Of a stretch of 64,000 nucleotides of DNA, positions 1-8,908 are shown in pieces; position 1 is the stretch's first letter; every line of letters begins with the position of its first letter. The stretch lies in the NCBI GenBank assembly GCA_963702995.1, contig OY969783.1:4402001-4466000 (forward strand), written 5' to 3'. The translations under genes were made by a program, and so were the position numbers. The DNA is from MFD04580-c1 sp963702995 (GTDB taxonomy: Bacteria; Planctomycetota; Phycisphaerae; Tepidisphaerales; Tepidisphaeraceae). The notes beneath the pieces were generated by a model that saw only the letters and a list, made by a program, of their open reading frames with translations, was not told the DNA's origin and did not search any database.

Positions 1-661
1 CGCCTTTGGCCCCGACCGCGACCTGACGCACGATGACGCCTCCGTCCGTCAGAACAGCCTCGACTACATCACAAAAGCCATCGAAATCTGCCAGAAGAGC
101 GGCACCCCCACGCTCGCCGGGCCGATGTACTCGGCCGTCGGAAAGCGCCGCCACGTCTCCCCCGACCAGAAGCGGAAGGAATGGGATCTGGCTGTCGAAG
201 GCCTCAAGAAGGCAGGCAAGATTGCCGCCGATCATGGCGTTCGGCTCGCGGTCGAGCCGCTCAACCGCTTCGAGACCGACCTGATCAACACCGCCGAGCA
301 GCTTGAGAAGCTCCTCAATGCGATCGACATGAAGAACGTCGGTTTCCATCTCGACACGTTCCACATGAACATTGAAGAGAAGGACACCGGCGCCGCCATC
401 AAGCGGGCGAAGGGCCGCCTCTTTCACTTCCACGCGTGCGAGAATGACCGCGGCGCGCCCGGCAGCGGCAAGAACATCGACTGGGAAGGGACGGCCGCCG
501 GCTTGAAAGAGATCGGCTACGACGGCGACGCCGTCATTGAAAGCTTCACCCCCAAGACCAAGTCGATCGCGGCGGCCGCAGCGATCTGGCGAACTCTCGC
601 CCCCACGCAGGACGCCCTGGCATCCGACGGCCTGGCGTTCCTCAAGAAGGTCCTTCATTGA
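1..661 (+). CDS. Sugar epimerase, D-tagatose/D-psicose 3-epimerase family (5' end missing)
   Basis: The frame ending at 661 is open back to the first bases of the window, so the N-terminus lies outside. The visible 219 residues form the second half of a TIM-barrel sugar isomerase (AP endonuclease 2 superfamily). The metal and catalytic residues of the D-tagatose 3-epimerase family can be placed: the first Glu in EPLNRFE, Asp in HLDTFHMN, His in FHFHACENDRG and the last Glu in VIESFTP. The GPMYSAVG stretch is also typical. These enzymes use a divalent metal to epimerise ketohexoses at C3 in the cytosol. The exact substrate cannot be read from sequence. A DUF1080 gene follows on the same strand 168 bases later; both families are common in planctomycete sugar catabolism, but co-transcription is only a guess. 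Confidence 0.9.
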   Translation, partial: AFGPDRDLTHDDASVRQNSLDYITKAIEICQKSGTPTLAGPMYSAVGKRRHVSPDQKRKEWDLAVEGLKKAGKIAADHGVRLAVEPLNRFETDLINTAEQLEKLLNAIDMKNVGFHLDTFHMNIEEKDTGAAIKRAKGRLFHFHACENDRGAPGSGKNIDWEGTAAGLKEIGYDGDAVIESFTPKTKSIAAAAAIWRTLAPTQDALASDGLAFLKKVLH

Positions 662-829
662 GATCAGCCTCAAGCTCCCCTGCGGGCGCCGGCCCGCGCA
701 CAAACGAACCTGGGTTCGAAGGGTATTGATGCCGGGGCCGACACCGGCCCCGGCCGCTCGGCCGGCGGCTGACACGCCCACGCTGCTCGCGCCTCGTGAC
801 CCTGATCATCATCCTATTGGGAGACCCTC

Positions 830-1648
830 ATGCGCAACTGCTTCGCCAGACGATTGAACCGCCTCGCCCTCGCGGCCGTGATCGGCATCGGAGCGGCCGC
901 CACGCTCGCCCGCGCCGCCGACGCGCCCAAGCCCGAGAAGAAGGCGCCGGCCCCCACCACCAACCTCCCCAAGACTGGCTCACCGGCCGAGCTCCCCAAG
1001 CCCGGCCCGGACGGGTACATCCAGCTCTTTAACGGCAAGGATCTGGCGGGCTGGGAAGGCGTCGAAGGGTATTGGTCGGTCAAGGATGGGATGATCTTTG
1101 GCTCCGAGAAGAAGGAGGCCAGCAAGCACACGTTCCTGGTCTACACCGGCTCGAAGTTCAGCGACTTCGAGATGCACTGGAGCTACAAGTTCGCAACGCC
1201 CACAGGCAACTCGGGGCTCCAGTTCCGTTCCAAAGTGGTGGACCCGAACGTGGACAAGGTCGCCGGCTATCAGGCCGATTGCGACGCCGACAATAAGTAC
1301 ACCGGCATCATCTACGACGAAGCCGGCGGCGCTGGCGGCCGCGGCATCATGGCAAAGCGCGGGATGAAGACCCACTGGACCGACGCCCCGAAGCCCGAAG
1401 AAGCACCGCTCGAAAAGTCCGATGCCGAGCTGAAAGAGCTCATTCACAAAACCGACTGGAACGACTGCGTGCTGGTGGTGAAGGGGAACCACATCACCTA
1501 CAGCATCAACGGCAACGTGACGGCCGACCTGATCGACGACAGCCCCAAGGAAGTCAAGGAGGGCGTGTTAGCCTTTCAGATCCACGGCGGTCTTACGATG
1601 GACGTGCTGTTCAAGGACGTGAAGATCAAGCCGCTCGACTCAAAGTAA
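830..1648 (+). CDS. Secreted DUF1080 (3-keto-disaccharide hydrolase-like) protein
   Basis: A 272-residue protein with a Sec-type signal peptide (Arg-rich start, then a hydrophobic stretch ending near ARAADA, residues 1-29), a Pro/Lys-rich linker and one DUF1080 domain from about residue 57 to the end. The domain opens with the characteristic IQLFNGKDLAGWEG and continues with WSVKDGMIFG and a beta-rich, concanavalin-like fold pattern. Some members hydrolyse 3-keto-glycosides; the family is heavily expanded in planctomycetes. The start at 830 places the signal peptide directly at the N-terminus. An upstream GGGAGACC ends a few bases before the ATG and can act as ribosome binding site. The gene is followed by a clear terminator. 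The periplasmic location is inferred from the signal peptide; the substrate is unknown. Confidence 0.9.
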   Translation: MRNCFARRLNRLALAAVIGIGAAATLARAADAPKPEKKAPAPTTNLPKTGSPAELPKPGPDGYIQLFNGKDLAGWEGVEGYWSVKDGMIFGSEKKEASKHTFLVYTGSKFSDFEMHWSYKFATPTGNSGLQFRSKVVDPNVDKVAGYQADCDADNKYTGIIYDEAGGAGGRGIMAKRGMKTHWTDAPKPEEAPLEKSDAELKELIHKTDWNDCVLVVKGNHITYSINGNVTADLIDDSPKEVKEGVLAFQIHGGLTMDVLFKDVKIKPLDSK

Positions 1649-1688
1649 TGGAGCGAAGCGGGGTGAACGTCGTCCGGTCAACGAAGAG

Positions 1689-1716
1689 GCCCGCGCCACC
1701 TGGCGCGGGCTTTTTC
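1689..1716 (+). terminator. Rho-independent terminator of the DUF1080 gene
   Basis: A perfect 9-bp stem (GCCCGCGCC with GGCGCGGGC) and a four-base loop are followed at once by TTTTTC. It lies 40 bases after the DUF1080 stop codon. Confidence 0.88.
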
Positions 1717-1731
1717 ATCGGGTTGCGTGGC

Positions 1732-1824
1732 GACCGCATCGCGGTCCGCGCGTCACCCGCACCGCAGGGCAAGGCTGCATTGTTCGGCTTGGGGGCACGC
1801 ACCGCGTCGGACCGCGATGCGGTC
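1732..1824. repeat. Intergenic palindrome with GACCGCATCGCGGTCCG arms
   Basis: Two perfect 17-base inverted arms at 1732-1748 and 1808-1824 enclose a spacer of about 60 bases. Each arm is itself nearly palindromic. It sits between two convergent genes, after the terminator of the first. The architecture (long arms, short spacer, no ORF) matches the other palindromes of this window, but the arm sequence differs. Confidence 0.75.
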
Positions 1825-1869
1825 CCTACCGGCTCGCGGCTTTCGGCGTGACCTGCGACCCCGCGTCCC

Positions 1870-2547
1870 TTACCCCTCCGGCGTCATCCCCAGCACGATG
1901 TCGAACTTGGCGGCCAGTTCGTTGATTTTCGAGTCCTTGATCGGGGCGAAGTCGATCGTGACGGAGTCGCGTGCCTTGGGGTCGCGGATGCCGCGGTAGA
2001 CACCGTCGCGCTCGTTCTTCGGCTCACCTTTCACAAAGCACTGCGTGGTCAGCATCTCTTTGCCGCGGCTCTTGATCTTGAAGTGGATGTGCGACGTGCG
2101 GCCGGGGTACGGGACGGGCTTGATGGTGCGGAAGTAATACTCGCCGGTTGATCCGGTGAGAAAGCGGCCGAAGCCCTGGAAGTTGCCGTCGCGCGTCTGG
2201 GGCGTGCCGCCGCGGGTGTGGATATAGCAGGCGTTGTGATCGACCTGCCAGATCTCCACCAGCGCGTTGCGGATCGGCTCGCCGGTGGGGCCGAGGACCT
2301 TGCCGCTCAGGTGGGTGATTTCGCCCACGGCCGGAGTGATCGAATCGTTGACGATCAGCAGGTCGTTGTCGGTGTCGAGCGGGAGCTTGTCGGGGTAAAA
2401 GGGGCCTTCGGTCTGGCGCGGCGTGCGGACGAGTTCTTCGGCGAAAACGCCGGGGGCGAACAAATCGAGTGTCGTGAAGGCGGCCGCCCCGAGGCCAAGC
2501 CGGCCGAGGAACTGACGACGCGAATTCGAAAAAGCATCTAAGCCCAT
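1870..2547 (-). CDS. Intradiol ring-cleavage dioxygenase family protein, Tat-exported
   Basis: A 225-residue protein of the protocatechuate 3,4-dioxygenase/intradiol family. The N-terminus carries a twin-arginine signal (SRRQFLG at residues 9-15, then a hydrophobic stretch to about residue 36), so it probably leaves the cytoplasm folded with its Fe(III) bound. Family signatures are TEGPFYP near the mature N-terminus, NALVEIWQVDHN, a Tyr in ACYIHTR, and Tyr/His/His in YPGRTSHIHFK, matching the 2-Tyr 2-His iron ligand set. Exported intradiol-like dioxygenases are frequent in planctomycetes and their substrates are mostly unknown. Degradation of an aromatic compound is the family expectation, not something shown here. 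No catabolic partner gene is adjacent. Confidence 0.88.
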   Translation of the reverse strand: MGLDAFSNSRRQFLGRLGLGAAAFTTLDLFAPGVFAEELVRTPRQTEGPFYPDKLPLDTDNDLLIVNDSITPAVGEITHLSGKVLGPTGEPIRNALVEIWQVDHNACYIHTRGGTPQTRDGNFQGFGRFLTGSTGEYYFRTIKPVPYPGRTSHIHFKIKSRGKEMLTTQCFVKGEPKNERDGVYRGIRDPKARDSVTIDFAPIKDSKINELAAKFDIVLGMTPEG

Positions 2548-2773
2548 GGAAAGTCTCCGTTGGTACGTCCGGTCGGTCTACAGCAACCGCCCCGCTTCTG
2601 TTCGTGCCTCCGCGCCGGCCGTGGGTTTCAGGCGTATTGCGTTATTTCAAGCGTGATCATTGGTCGAGACGGAACCCAGCGGATGCCGAGGCATCGGTAG
2701 TGTCTCGGCACAGGTTTCTTCCATCGGCGGCGTGATTTCCGGTCGGCCGCCGGACTCGGCCGACGCGCCTGTG

Positions 2774-3753
2774 TCATCTGGCCAGGATCTTCGCCCACTC
2801 ATTGGCCACATGCTCCAGGCAATACCGCGTCTCGACCGCCTCGCGGCCGGCGGCGCCCAGCGCGCTCGTAGCGCGACATCGCCGGCGAGCCTCGCGATGG
2901 CGGCCGGCCAATCGTCCCACGTCGCCGGCAGGAGGCCCGTCTCCTCGGGAACGACCAGTTCCGCGTTCGCCCCCACCGGCGAGGCGATGACTGGCAGCCC
3001 GGCCGCCATGTACTGGACGATCTTGAAACCGCACTTCCCCAGCGTCCACGGGTCAACCGGCGTGGGTGCGATGCCGATGTCCGCCTGGCAGAGGGCGGCC
3101 GCCTCGGTCTGGGCCGTCCATGGGTGATGATCGACGGGGATCCGGGCCTCTTCGATCGTCTCGTCCGCGATAATCAGCAATCGAAGCCCCGGCGTCTCGC
3201 GGCCGGCCTGTTCAATCGCGGGGATCGCCTGCCGCAGATAGGGAAGCGTGGATCGGGAGCCGATCCAGACCAGCCGCGGCGCAAGCGTCGGCGCGTGATG
3301 CTTGATGACGTATCGATCCGGATCCACCACGGTCGGCAGGACCGTCACCTGGCGGCCGAGGGCGCGGAAGATCTCCGCCAGGTACTCGTTCCCCGCGACG
3401 ACATGGTCCAGGATCGCGGCCGTTGCCAGAAATCGGCGCCGCGTGCGCCATCTCGAGAGCCAGCCCACCGGCCGATTGTGATACATCAGCGCGTCGTCGA
3501 TGTCGTAGCAGATCCTGCGCGCCGACCGACGCAGCAGGCGGGCGTCGGATGGGTCAAGGAACCGGCGTTGCAGCAAAACCGCGTGATACCCGCTCGCCGA
3601 ACGCAGGAGTCGCCGGCGGGCGAGGAGGCCGCGCGGGCGTCGTCGCACGTCGAGCGCGAGCCCGCGAGCGGCGAGTAGCGGGATGAGGGCTTCAACCCGC
3701 ACCCGGTAGCTTGCCTGCTGAAAATTGTTGGCGATGACGAGGATGCGCTGCAT
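2774..3753 (-). CDS. Glycosyltransferase, GT4-like (frame break near 2860)
   Basis: About 326 residues. The start MQRILVIANNFQQASYRVRV at 3753 is preferred to an upstream ATG because it opens directly with the first beta strand of a GT-B fold. The C-terminal sugar-nucleotide domain is recognisable from GFKIVQYMAAGLPVIASPVG and the preceding ADIGIAPTPVDPWTLGKCG. In the main frame the end of the protein becomes arginine-rich nonsense; shifting by one base near 2860 restores a normal C-terminal helix (GREAVETRYCLEHVANEWA) and the stop at 2774. This net one-base loss sits in a CGCGCTGGG context. The enzyme probably adds a sugar in surface polysaccharide synthesis, in keeping with the divergent sulfotransferase and GT2 next to it. 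Donor and acceptor are unknown. Confidence 0.8.
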
Positions 3754-3899
3754 GAACGGGGCGGCCGCGTTGAAAAGGAAGAATGCCTGGCCGCGATCCA
3801 TCCATTTCGTCGCGACGAGGCGGATGATACTCTCCCGGGCAGGGCCGCGTGAACGCGGGGCGATCGACCGTATCGGCCTTGGAATGGAGTCGAATCAGC

Positions 3900-4808
3900 A
3901 TGGATGCCCCCGAAGCCGTTCAGGTTTTGCACGACCCGATCATCCTGCTGGGCATGCACCGCTCCGGCACGTCGCTGATCGCCACGTTGCTCGACCGCCT
4001 GGGTTTGTTCCAGGGGAACGAGCTTCAGGATGACCACGAGTCAGTCTACTTCCTGACGGTCAACGACCTCATTCTCAAGCGCATCGGCGCGTCTTGGGAC
4101 CACCCCGCGCCCATTCGCGAATTTCTGCAAAACCCGCGGGCGATGGCACTGACGGCCAGAGCCGTCCGGGCCGACCTATCGACTCGGCGCGTGGCGCGGT
4201 TTACAGGGCTCAAGCAGTTCCTCACCAGCCGCGGGATTTCGAACCTCGGCCGCCGCTGGGGCTGGAAAGACCCGCGCACGGTTTTTACGCTCCCGCTCTG
4301 GCTTCAGTTGTTCCCCAACGCGCGGATTCTCTACATCGTGCGGAACGGGATCGACGTCGCGAGCAGCCTCCGGGCCCGCGAGGTGCGCGAACTGGAGCGC
4401 CGCATCGCTGAGTTCGACCGCAAAGCCGCTCGGCGCGGCTCGCACACGCTTCTCGAGCGGGCGGGGTTCAAAGGCTCCGCCCGGTGCCTGACGCTCCAAG
4501 GGGGCTTCTCGCTGTGGGAAGAATACGTCCAGGAAGCGGAGGCGCGGCTCGCGACCGTTCCGAACGAGCGAATGGTCGTTCGCTACGAGACGTTCCTTGA
4601 TGCCCCTACGCACCCGGAGCACGGCCTTGCGACGATAGCGAAATTCTGCGGGCTCGAGGTCTCACCGGAAGGGATTAAGGCGGCCGTCTCGACGATCAAC
4701 GCCGGCCGTTCTTGCGCTTTCCTCTCCGACCCCGAGCTTCGGGCGCTGTACGAGCAGGTTCGAGCGACCCACTGGATGAAAGAGTATGGCTATGAGCACC
4801 TCGGTTGA
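3900..4808 (+). CDS. Sulfotransferase family protein
   Basis: A 302-residue protein. I chose the ATG at 3900 over one at 3849 because a GGAG lies 11 bases upstream and the protein then starts just before the first beta strand. The 5'-phosphosulfate-binding loop is LLGMHRSGTSLIA (residues 16-28). A 3'-phosphate-binding region, IVRNGIDVASSLRAR, lies near residue 145, and WGWKDPRT and ETFLDAP fit carbohydrate/protein sulfotransferases that use PAPS. Likely role: sulfation of a glycan or lipid, consistent with glycosyltransferase genes on both sides. A sulfate importer lies 5 kb downstream, which is suggestive only. Confidence 0.85.
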   Translation: MDAPEAVQVLHDPIILLGMHRSGTSLIATLLDRLGLFQGNELQDDHESVYFLTVNDLILKRIGASWDHPAPIREFLQNPRAMALTARAVRADLSTRRVARFTGLKQFLTSRGISNLGRRWGWKDPRTVFTLPLWLQLFPNARILYIVRNGIDVASSLRAREVRELERRIAEFDRKAARRGSHTLLERAGFKGSARCLTLQGGFSLWEEYVQEAEARLATVPNERMVVRYETFLDAPTHPEHGLATIAKFCGLEVSPEGIKAAVSTINAGRSCAFLSDPELRALYEQVRATHWMKEYGYEHLG

Positions 4809-4820
4809 CGCCCGCTCCCC

Positions 4821-4935
4821 AACGAGCCGCGCCCGTAAGGAAGCGGGGCCCGTCGCAGGCGGGCGTCAATCGCCGATCGAAAAGATCAGTCGCCGAGTGC
4901 GGCGACTGCCCGCTTCCTAACGGGCGCGGCTCGTT
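4821..4935. repeat. Palindromic repeat, family A (GCCGCGCCCGT arms), copy 1
   Basis: Inverted arms of 27 bases at 4821-4847 and 4909-4935 differ at one position (core AACGAGCCGCGCCCGT plus AGGAAGCGGG). A second hairpin, AGTCGCC/GGCGACT, lies inside at about 4889-4907. It fills the gap between the sulfotransferase and the glycosyltransferase. A diverged copy with the same layout is at 13978-14090. Confidence 0.85.
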
Positions 4936-4974
4936 CGCGGATGGCCTATTCGAGAGTTCCGCCCTTCCGTCCCT

Positions 4975-5941
4975 ATGACACCTCCCGACGTTTCCATCTG
5001 CATCGTGAATTGGAACGCTACGGCGCTGCTGCGCGACTTGCTGGAGTCGCTGCGGGTCGCCGAGCCGGCGAGGGTGATTGAGGCGATCGTCGTGGACAAT
5101 GCGTCCACCGACGGATCGGCCGCCATGGTCGCCCACGATTTCCCGGAAGTCGTTCTCGTTCGCAACGACGTCAACGCCGGCTTTGCGCGGGAACAACCAG
5201 GCGGCCGAGCGGGCGACCGGGCGACTGTTGATGTTCCTCAACAACGACACGGTCGTCCCGCCGGGCGCCATCGGCCGCCTCGTTCGCTTCATGGACGAGA
5301 ACCCGCGTTACGCGGCCGTCGGCCCGAAGCTGATCGGTTCCGACGGCAAGCCGCAACACACCGGCCGCAACCTGCCGACGTTCCGGGCGCTGCTGCACCA
5401 CCGGGTCATGCTTTTCCCGCGCTGGACCGGCGTGTTCAAGACCGAATACCGGGCCTACCGCTACGGCGACTACGACCCGGAGACCAGCGGCGAAGTCCGC
5501 CAACTGGCGGCCGCCGCACTGCTCGTCCGCCCGGGCCAGTTCATCGCCGCCGGACGCTGGGACGAGGGGTTCGCCTTCGGGGTCGAAGACGTCGATTTCT
5601 GCGTCCGGCTCGGGAAGTTCGGCTCGATCTATTATCTGGCGGACGTGGAGATCCGCCACCTGGGCCGCATTAGTTCGCAGGCCAACTATGGGTTCACGTA
5701 CACGGGGTACGAATGCGGGTATGCCCGATACTTGGCGAAGCATCACCCTCGAAAGGGGGCGGCCGCGTTGTATAAGGCGATCGTGACGATCGACATGCCG
5801 GTCCGGCTGGTGGTGCTGGGCACGCAAACGGTCGGCTATGTGCTGATCGCCCGTATGGCGGCCGCGTCGCGGACCTATCGGCGGCTCTCGGCGGCGGGAG
5901 AGTTCTTCTTCCGGCGGATGCCGCGGTTCTGGCGAGCGTAA
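4975..5941 (+). CDS. Glycosyltransferase family 2 (frame break near 5190)
   Basis: About 322 residues when the two frames are joined. The first part (4975 to ~5190) has the GT2 opening VSICIVNWNATALLRDLLES and VVDNASTDGSAAMV. The second part (to 5941) continues with NNQAAERATG, MFLNNDTVVPP (the DxD region), AVGPKLI and RWDEGFAFGVEDVDFCVR. The C-terminal hydrophobic segment (VRLVVLGTQTVGYVLIARM) may touch the membrane. The family motif GFxxxNN is interrupted exactly at the GGG at 5189-5191, with a net frame change of +1 or -2. These rhamnosyl-type GT2 enzymes use nucleotide sugars to build surface polysaccharides. It follows the sulfotransferase on the same strand. Confidence 0.87.
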
Positions 5942-5974
5942 TCGGTCGGGTGAGGCTTTTCGGGCGACTGCACC

Positions 5975-6057
5975 GTAGCAGGCACACTCCGTGTGCCGTC
6001 GGCCGGCTGGCGAACCCCGTCAACGACGCGCTACGGCACACGGAGTGTGCCTGCCAC
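5975..6057. repeat. Palindromic repeat, family B (GGCACACTCCGTGTGCCGT), copy 1
   Basis: Arms of 25 bases at 5975-5999 and 6033-6057 match at 24 positions around a 33-base spacer. A second copy with the same sequence is at 6605-6687. Together with the copy 550 bases away, it flanks the UBP zinc-finger gene. Apart from the repeat, the gene-free stretch 5942-6222 holds nothing I can identify. Confidence 0.88.
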
Positions 6058-6222
6058 AGCGTTGGGTAATCGAGGCGGCAACCTCTAACCCGGCGTAGTA
6101 GTGGGCAGAGTGAGGCGGGACGGAAAAACGAATCGGGGGAACAGGGCGGGCACGGTTCCGGACAAAGAATGGGTCGGTCAGCGGGTCGGGGGCGGTGCGC
6201 GAACATCCGCGACCTGTCCACC

Positions 6223-6492
6223 TCATACCGATTCCAGCGCCACCCCGTCGATGTAGCACCAGCCCCAGTCCTCCCCAGGCTCGAAGGACTTCATGATCGG
6301 GTGGCCAGTCTTGTGGAAGTGGCCGGTGGCATGTTTGCCAGGGGACGCATCGCAGCAGCCGACGTGGCCGCACGTCAGGCAGAGTCGAAGATGCACCCAG
6401 TCGGTGCCGTCCGCCAGGCACTCGGCGCAGCCGTCGGAACCGGGGGTTACGTCGTGAATCTGATCCAGGTGCTGACAGTTCGGCTGGGGCAT
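6223..6492 (-). CDS. UBP-type zinc-finger protein
   Basis: An 89-residue protein, essentially a single ZnF-UBP domain. Cys and His ligands occur in the family order: NCQHL, GCAECLADG, CLTCGHVGCCD, then HATGHFHKTGHPIM and WCYID. The start MPQPNCQHLDQ at 6492 is preferred to an in-frame ATG further upstream, because an upstream GGAG is well placed (about 5 bases away) and the domain begins at once. In eukaryotes this fold binds the free ubiquitin C-terminus. Bacterial stand-alone copies are common and their function is not known. It lies alone between two copies of palindrome family B and shows no operon partner. Confidence 0.9.
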   Translation of the reverse strand: MPQPNCQHLDQIHDVTPGSDGCAECLADGTDWVHLRLCLTCGHVGCCDASPGKHATGHFHKTGHPIMKSFEPGEDWGWCYIDGVALESV

Positions 6493-6604
6493 GGAAATAC
6501 TCCTCGGCTTCGTCGTTCTCCACACAAGGCACACTGCGAAGTTCGCACCCTCGATAGCCCGCCTGGTTCAGACGCCCGAGACGGCTATACGGATGACAAT
6601 TCAG

Positions 6605-6687
6605 GTAGCAGGCAAACTCCGTGTGCCGTCCGCCGGCCTGCGAGCGCGACCCAAGCCGGGCCAGGGCACCTAGGGTGTGCCTGCTAT
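6605..6687. repeat. Palindromic repeat, family B, copy 2
   Basis: The left arm GTAGCAGGCAAACTCCGTGT (continuing to 6629) is identical to copy 1 except for one base. The right arm at about 6664-6687 is more diverged (GGGTGTGCCTGCTAT). It occupies much of the 308-base gap 6493-6800, which has no other recognisable feature. Confidence 0.8.
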
Positions 6688-6813
6688 TAAGCGGCGACAC
6701 TTACGTTAACCGCCTCAAGCCCTACCGCGTGAAGCGGCTCCTTGTCGGTTAGAATCGGCCGACAGGTATCGTAGGGAGTTCGAGAGGCCGGGAGGAACGG
6801 ATGCGCAGCGGAT

Positions 6814-8738
6814 GTGGGATCAGTCGGTTGTTTGGCGCTGGCGGCGGCGTATCTGTCGGTCACGGGGGCTCGCGCGGGCAGCATCTTTGATGACGACTGG
6901 AAGCCGCCGGTGCACCGGGTCGAACCGCGACAGGAGTTACCCCCGGAAAAGGAACCCACGCCGCCCCCGGCGACACAAAGCGTCGGCCGCCCGACGCCAC
7001 CGCCGAAGAACGTGACTGTGCCAAAGCCTCCCGCGTCCCAGCCCGGGACGCCGGGCTCGCCGGTCTATGCGTCCCTTCCGCCCGAAGTGGATCGGGCCCG
7101 CTCGCGCAAGCTGCTCAAAGAAGCGTTCGCCAAGCGGCTCAAGGACACCTCGCCGGCCGCCCGGCGCGAGATCGCGGGGGTCTTGATGGAACAGGCACGC
7201 ACCTCCACCGGCAATGCGGCCGATCAGTACGTCCTGGCGACCGCCGCGATCGACGCGGCCGAGCAGGGGGTCTCCCTCCCGATCGCGTTCAAGGCGGTCG
7301 ATCTGCTCACCTCTCTCTTCGACGTTGACGCCCTGGCAGCGAAGAACGTCGCGATTCAGGCGGTCATGGCCGCGCCGCAGCCATGGTCTGACGATGGCTC
7401 CAACGTCCGGTTGGCGATGGAGGTTGAGGAGGAATTCGTTCGGACGAACAACTTTGTCGATGCCCGGCACGTCCTGGCGGCGATCCTCCGGCACGCTTCG
7501 TCGAACGAAGATCGGGCACTTTCGGCCCGGGCACAGCTTGCGATGCGCGAGCTGGACGCATCCCAGGCGGCGTGGGATGCGCTGCGGCCGATGCTCGATC
7601 GGCTCAAGACCGCTCCCGCCGACCCAAAGGCGAATTTCGCAGTCGGCGCGTATCTCTGCTTCATTCAGGAGCAGTGGGATCGCGGGCTGCCTTATCTTAT
7701 CCGCGGCGACGACGCGGCGGCCCGGGCGGCCGCCGTCGCTGAGAAAGGGCTGACGGCGGGCGGCGACGCGATGGCGATCGCGGCGGCCGCCGACGCGTGG
7801 TGGGACTTCGGCTCCGCGCAGCCGCCCGCCCGACGGCAACATATCTGCCGCCATGCCGCGACGCTCTACGCGCGGGCCGAGCCCAACCTCACCGGGCTGC
7901 GACTTTCCGTGGCGAAGACGCGGCTCGGCCTCGTCGAGGCGATGGTGCGGCCGGCGGTGGCGTCCGGGGCGTTCGCCGTGCCAAGTAACGAATCATGGAC
8001 GCCTGTCGATTTCACGGTGGAGGCGGGCAAGTGCTATGAGATCAGAGCGACCGGCACATGGCGGGGCTCGATCGGGCCGACCTGCGGCCCGGAAGGGCTC
8101 TGCCCGCCACCGTCTTTCGAAATCCTGGCCCGCAGCCGGCGTTGACCCCGGCTCAGCGGGAAGGGTTCTATCTCGGCCAGCACCCGCGCGGGGCGTTGAT
8201 CGCCCGCATCGGCGCCGAGCCCTGGACGTTCTATGTCGGAACGGGTTGCCGGTTCGTCGCGCCGGTCGCCGGCAAGATCAGCCTGCGGATCAACGATACC
8301 GATCAGCGTTCGCCCGCCCGAGACGGGAAGGTGCAGGTGAATCTTTCGGAGACCAAGCCGCATTGGGTGAACGCGGACGGGACGGCCGAAGTCCTGGCTC
8401 GGCTCGACGCCGCGGATACCTTTCATATCACGGCGGCCGGCGTCTTCTGGGCTCACGATGGTCAGTTTGTTCGTGTCGGGGAGCATGACGGCTACTACCC
8501 GACCGTCATCAACGGAATCTATTGGTGGCCGAAGTGGTCGGAGAAGTTGAAGAGCGACGTCTTCCCGATCACCGACCTGTGGCCGCCATCAGCGTCACGA
8601 TTTCAGCTTGTGAAGGTCGAAGCGAAGCGCGGGGGTGTGAAGGTGTTAAACAAGTCGGCCGAGGAGATTGCGATCGAGTTTGCGGATGACGGGTTCGGCT
8701 CCAGCCAGGTCGGCTGCGTGATCGCGGTGGGGAAATAG
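6814..8738 (+). CDS. Secreted protein with C-terminal LecA (PA-IL)-like lectin domain (frame break near 8130)
   Basis: About 641 residues across two frames. The N-terminus is a signal peptide (GCLALAAAYLSVTGARAGS), then a Pro-rich linker (residues ~25-75) and a long alpha-helical region without a domain I recognise (~75-375). From about residue 390 a galactophilic-lectin-like domain starts (SWTPVDFTVEAGKCYEIRAT) and continues in the next frame with RGALIARIG, FYVGTGCRF and GKISLRINDTD, the usual LecA order. The frame changes (net -1) at GGCCCGCAG near 8130. The true start may be ATG 6801, which has a good GGAGG five bases upstream but enters the signal-peptide frame only after a one-base shift. 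It probably binds a carbohydrate in the periplasm or at the surface. Confidence 0.72.
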
Positions 8739-8852
8739 GAAGCAAACGGCAGGCTCGACTCAAACTCGATTCAGGATCGCCTTCTCCACCATCCACCCTC
8801 CACGTCTTCCGCTAACACAGACTGAAAATATAGGAATAGTCTGGGTTTGATC

Positions 8853-8880
8853 TTGACTAGCGGGATCGACGGGTTAAAGT
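8853..8880 (+). promoter_or_regulatory. Putative sigma-70 type promoter
   Basis: TTGACT and TAAAGT are separated by 16 bases, in an AT-richer stretch than the surroundings. It ends 28 bases before the ATG of the 8909 gene and could drive that gene and the sulfate transporter operon behind it. Confidence 0.45.
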
Positions 8881-8908
8881 CCGCTCGTCATGCGATCGCC
8901 CTCGCCCT

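Noticed and set aside
33..284. 83-residue frame at the window start
   Set aside because: Overlaps the isomerase gene in another frame; Arg/Ser/Pro-rich shadow.
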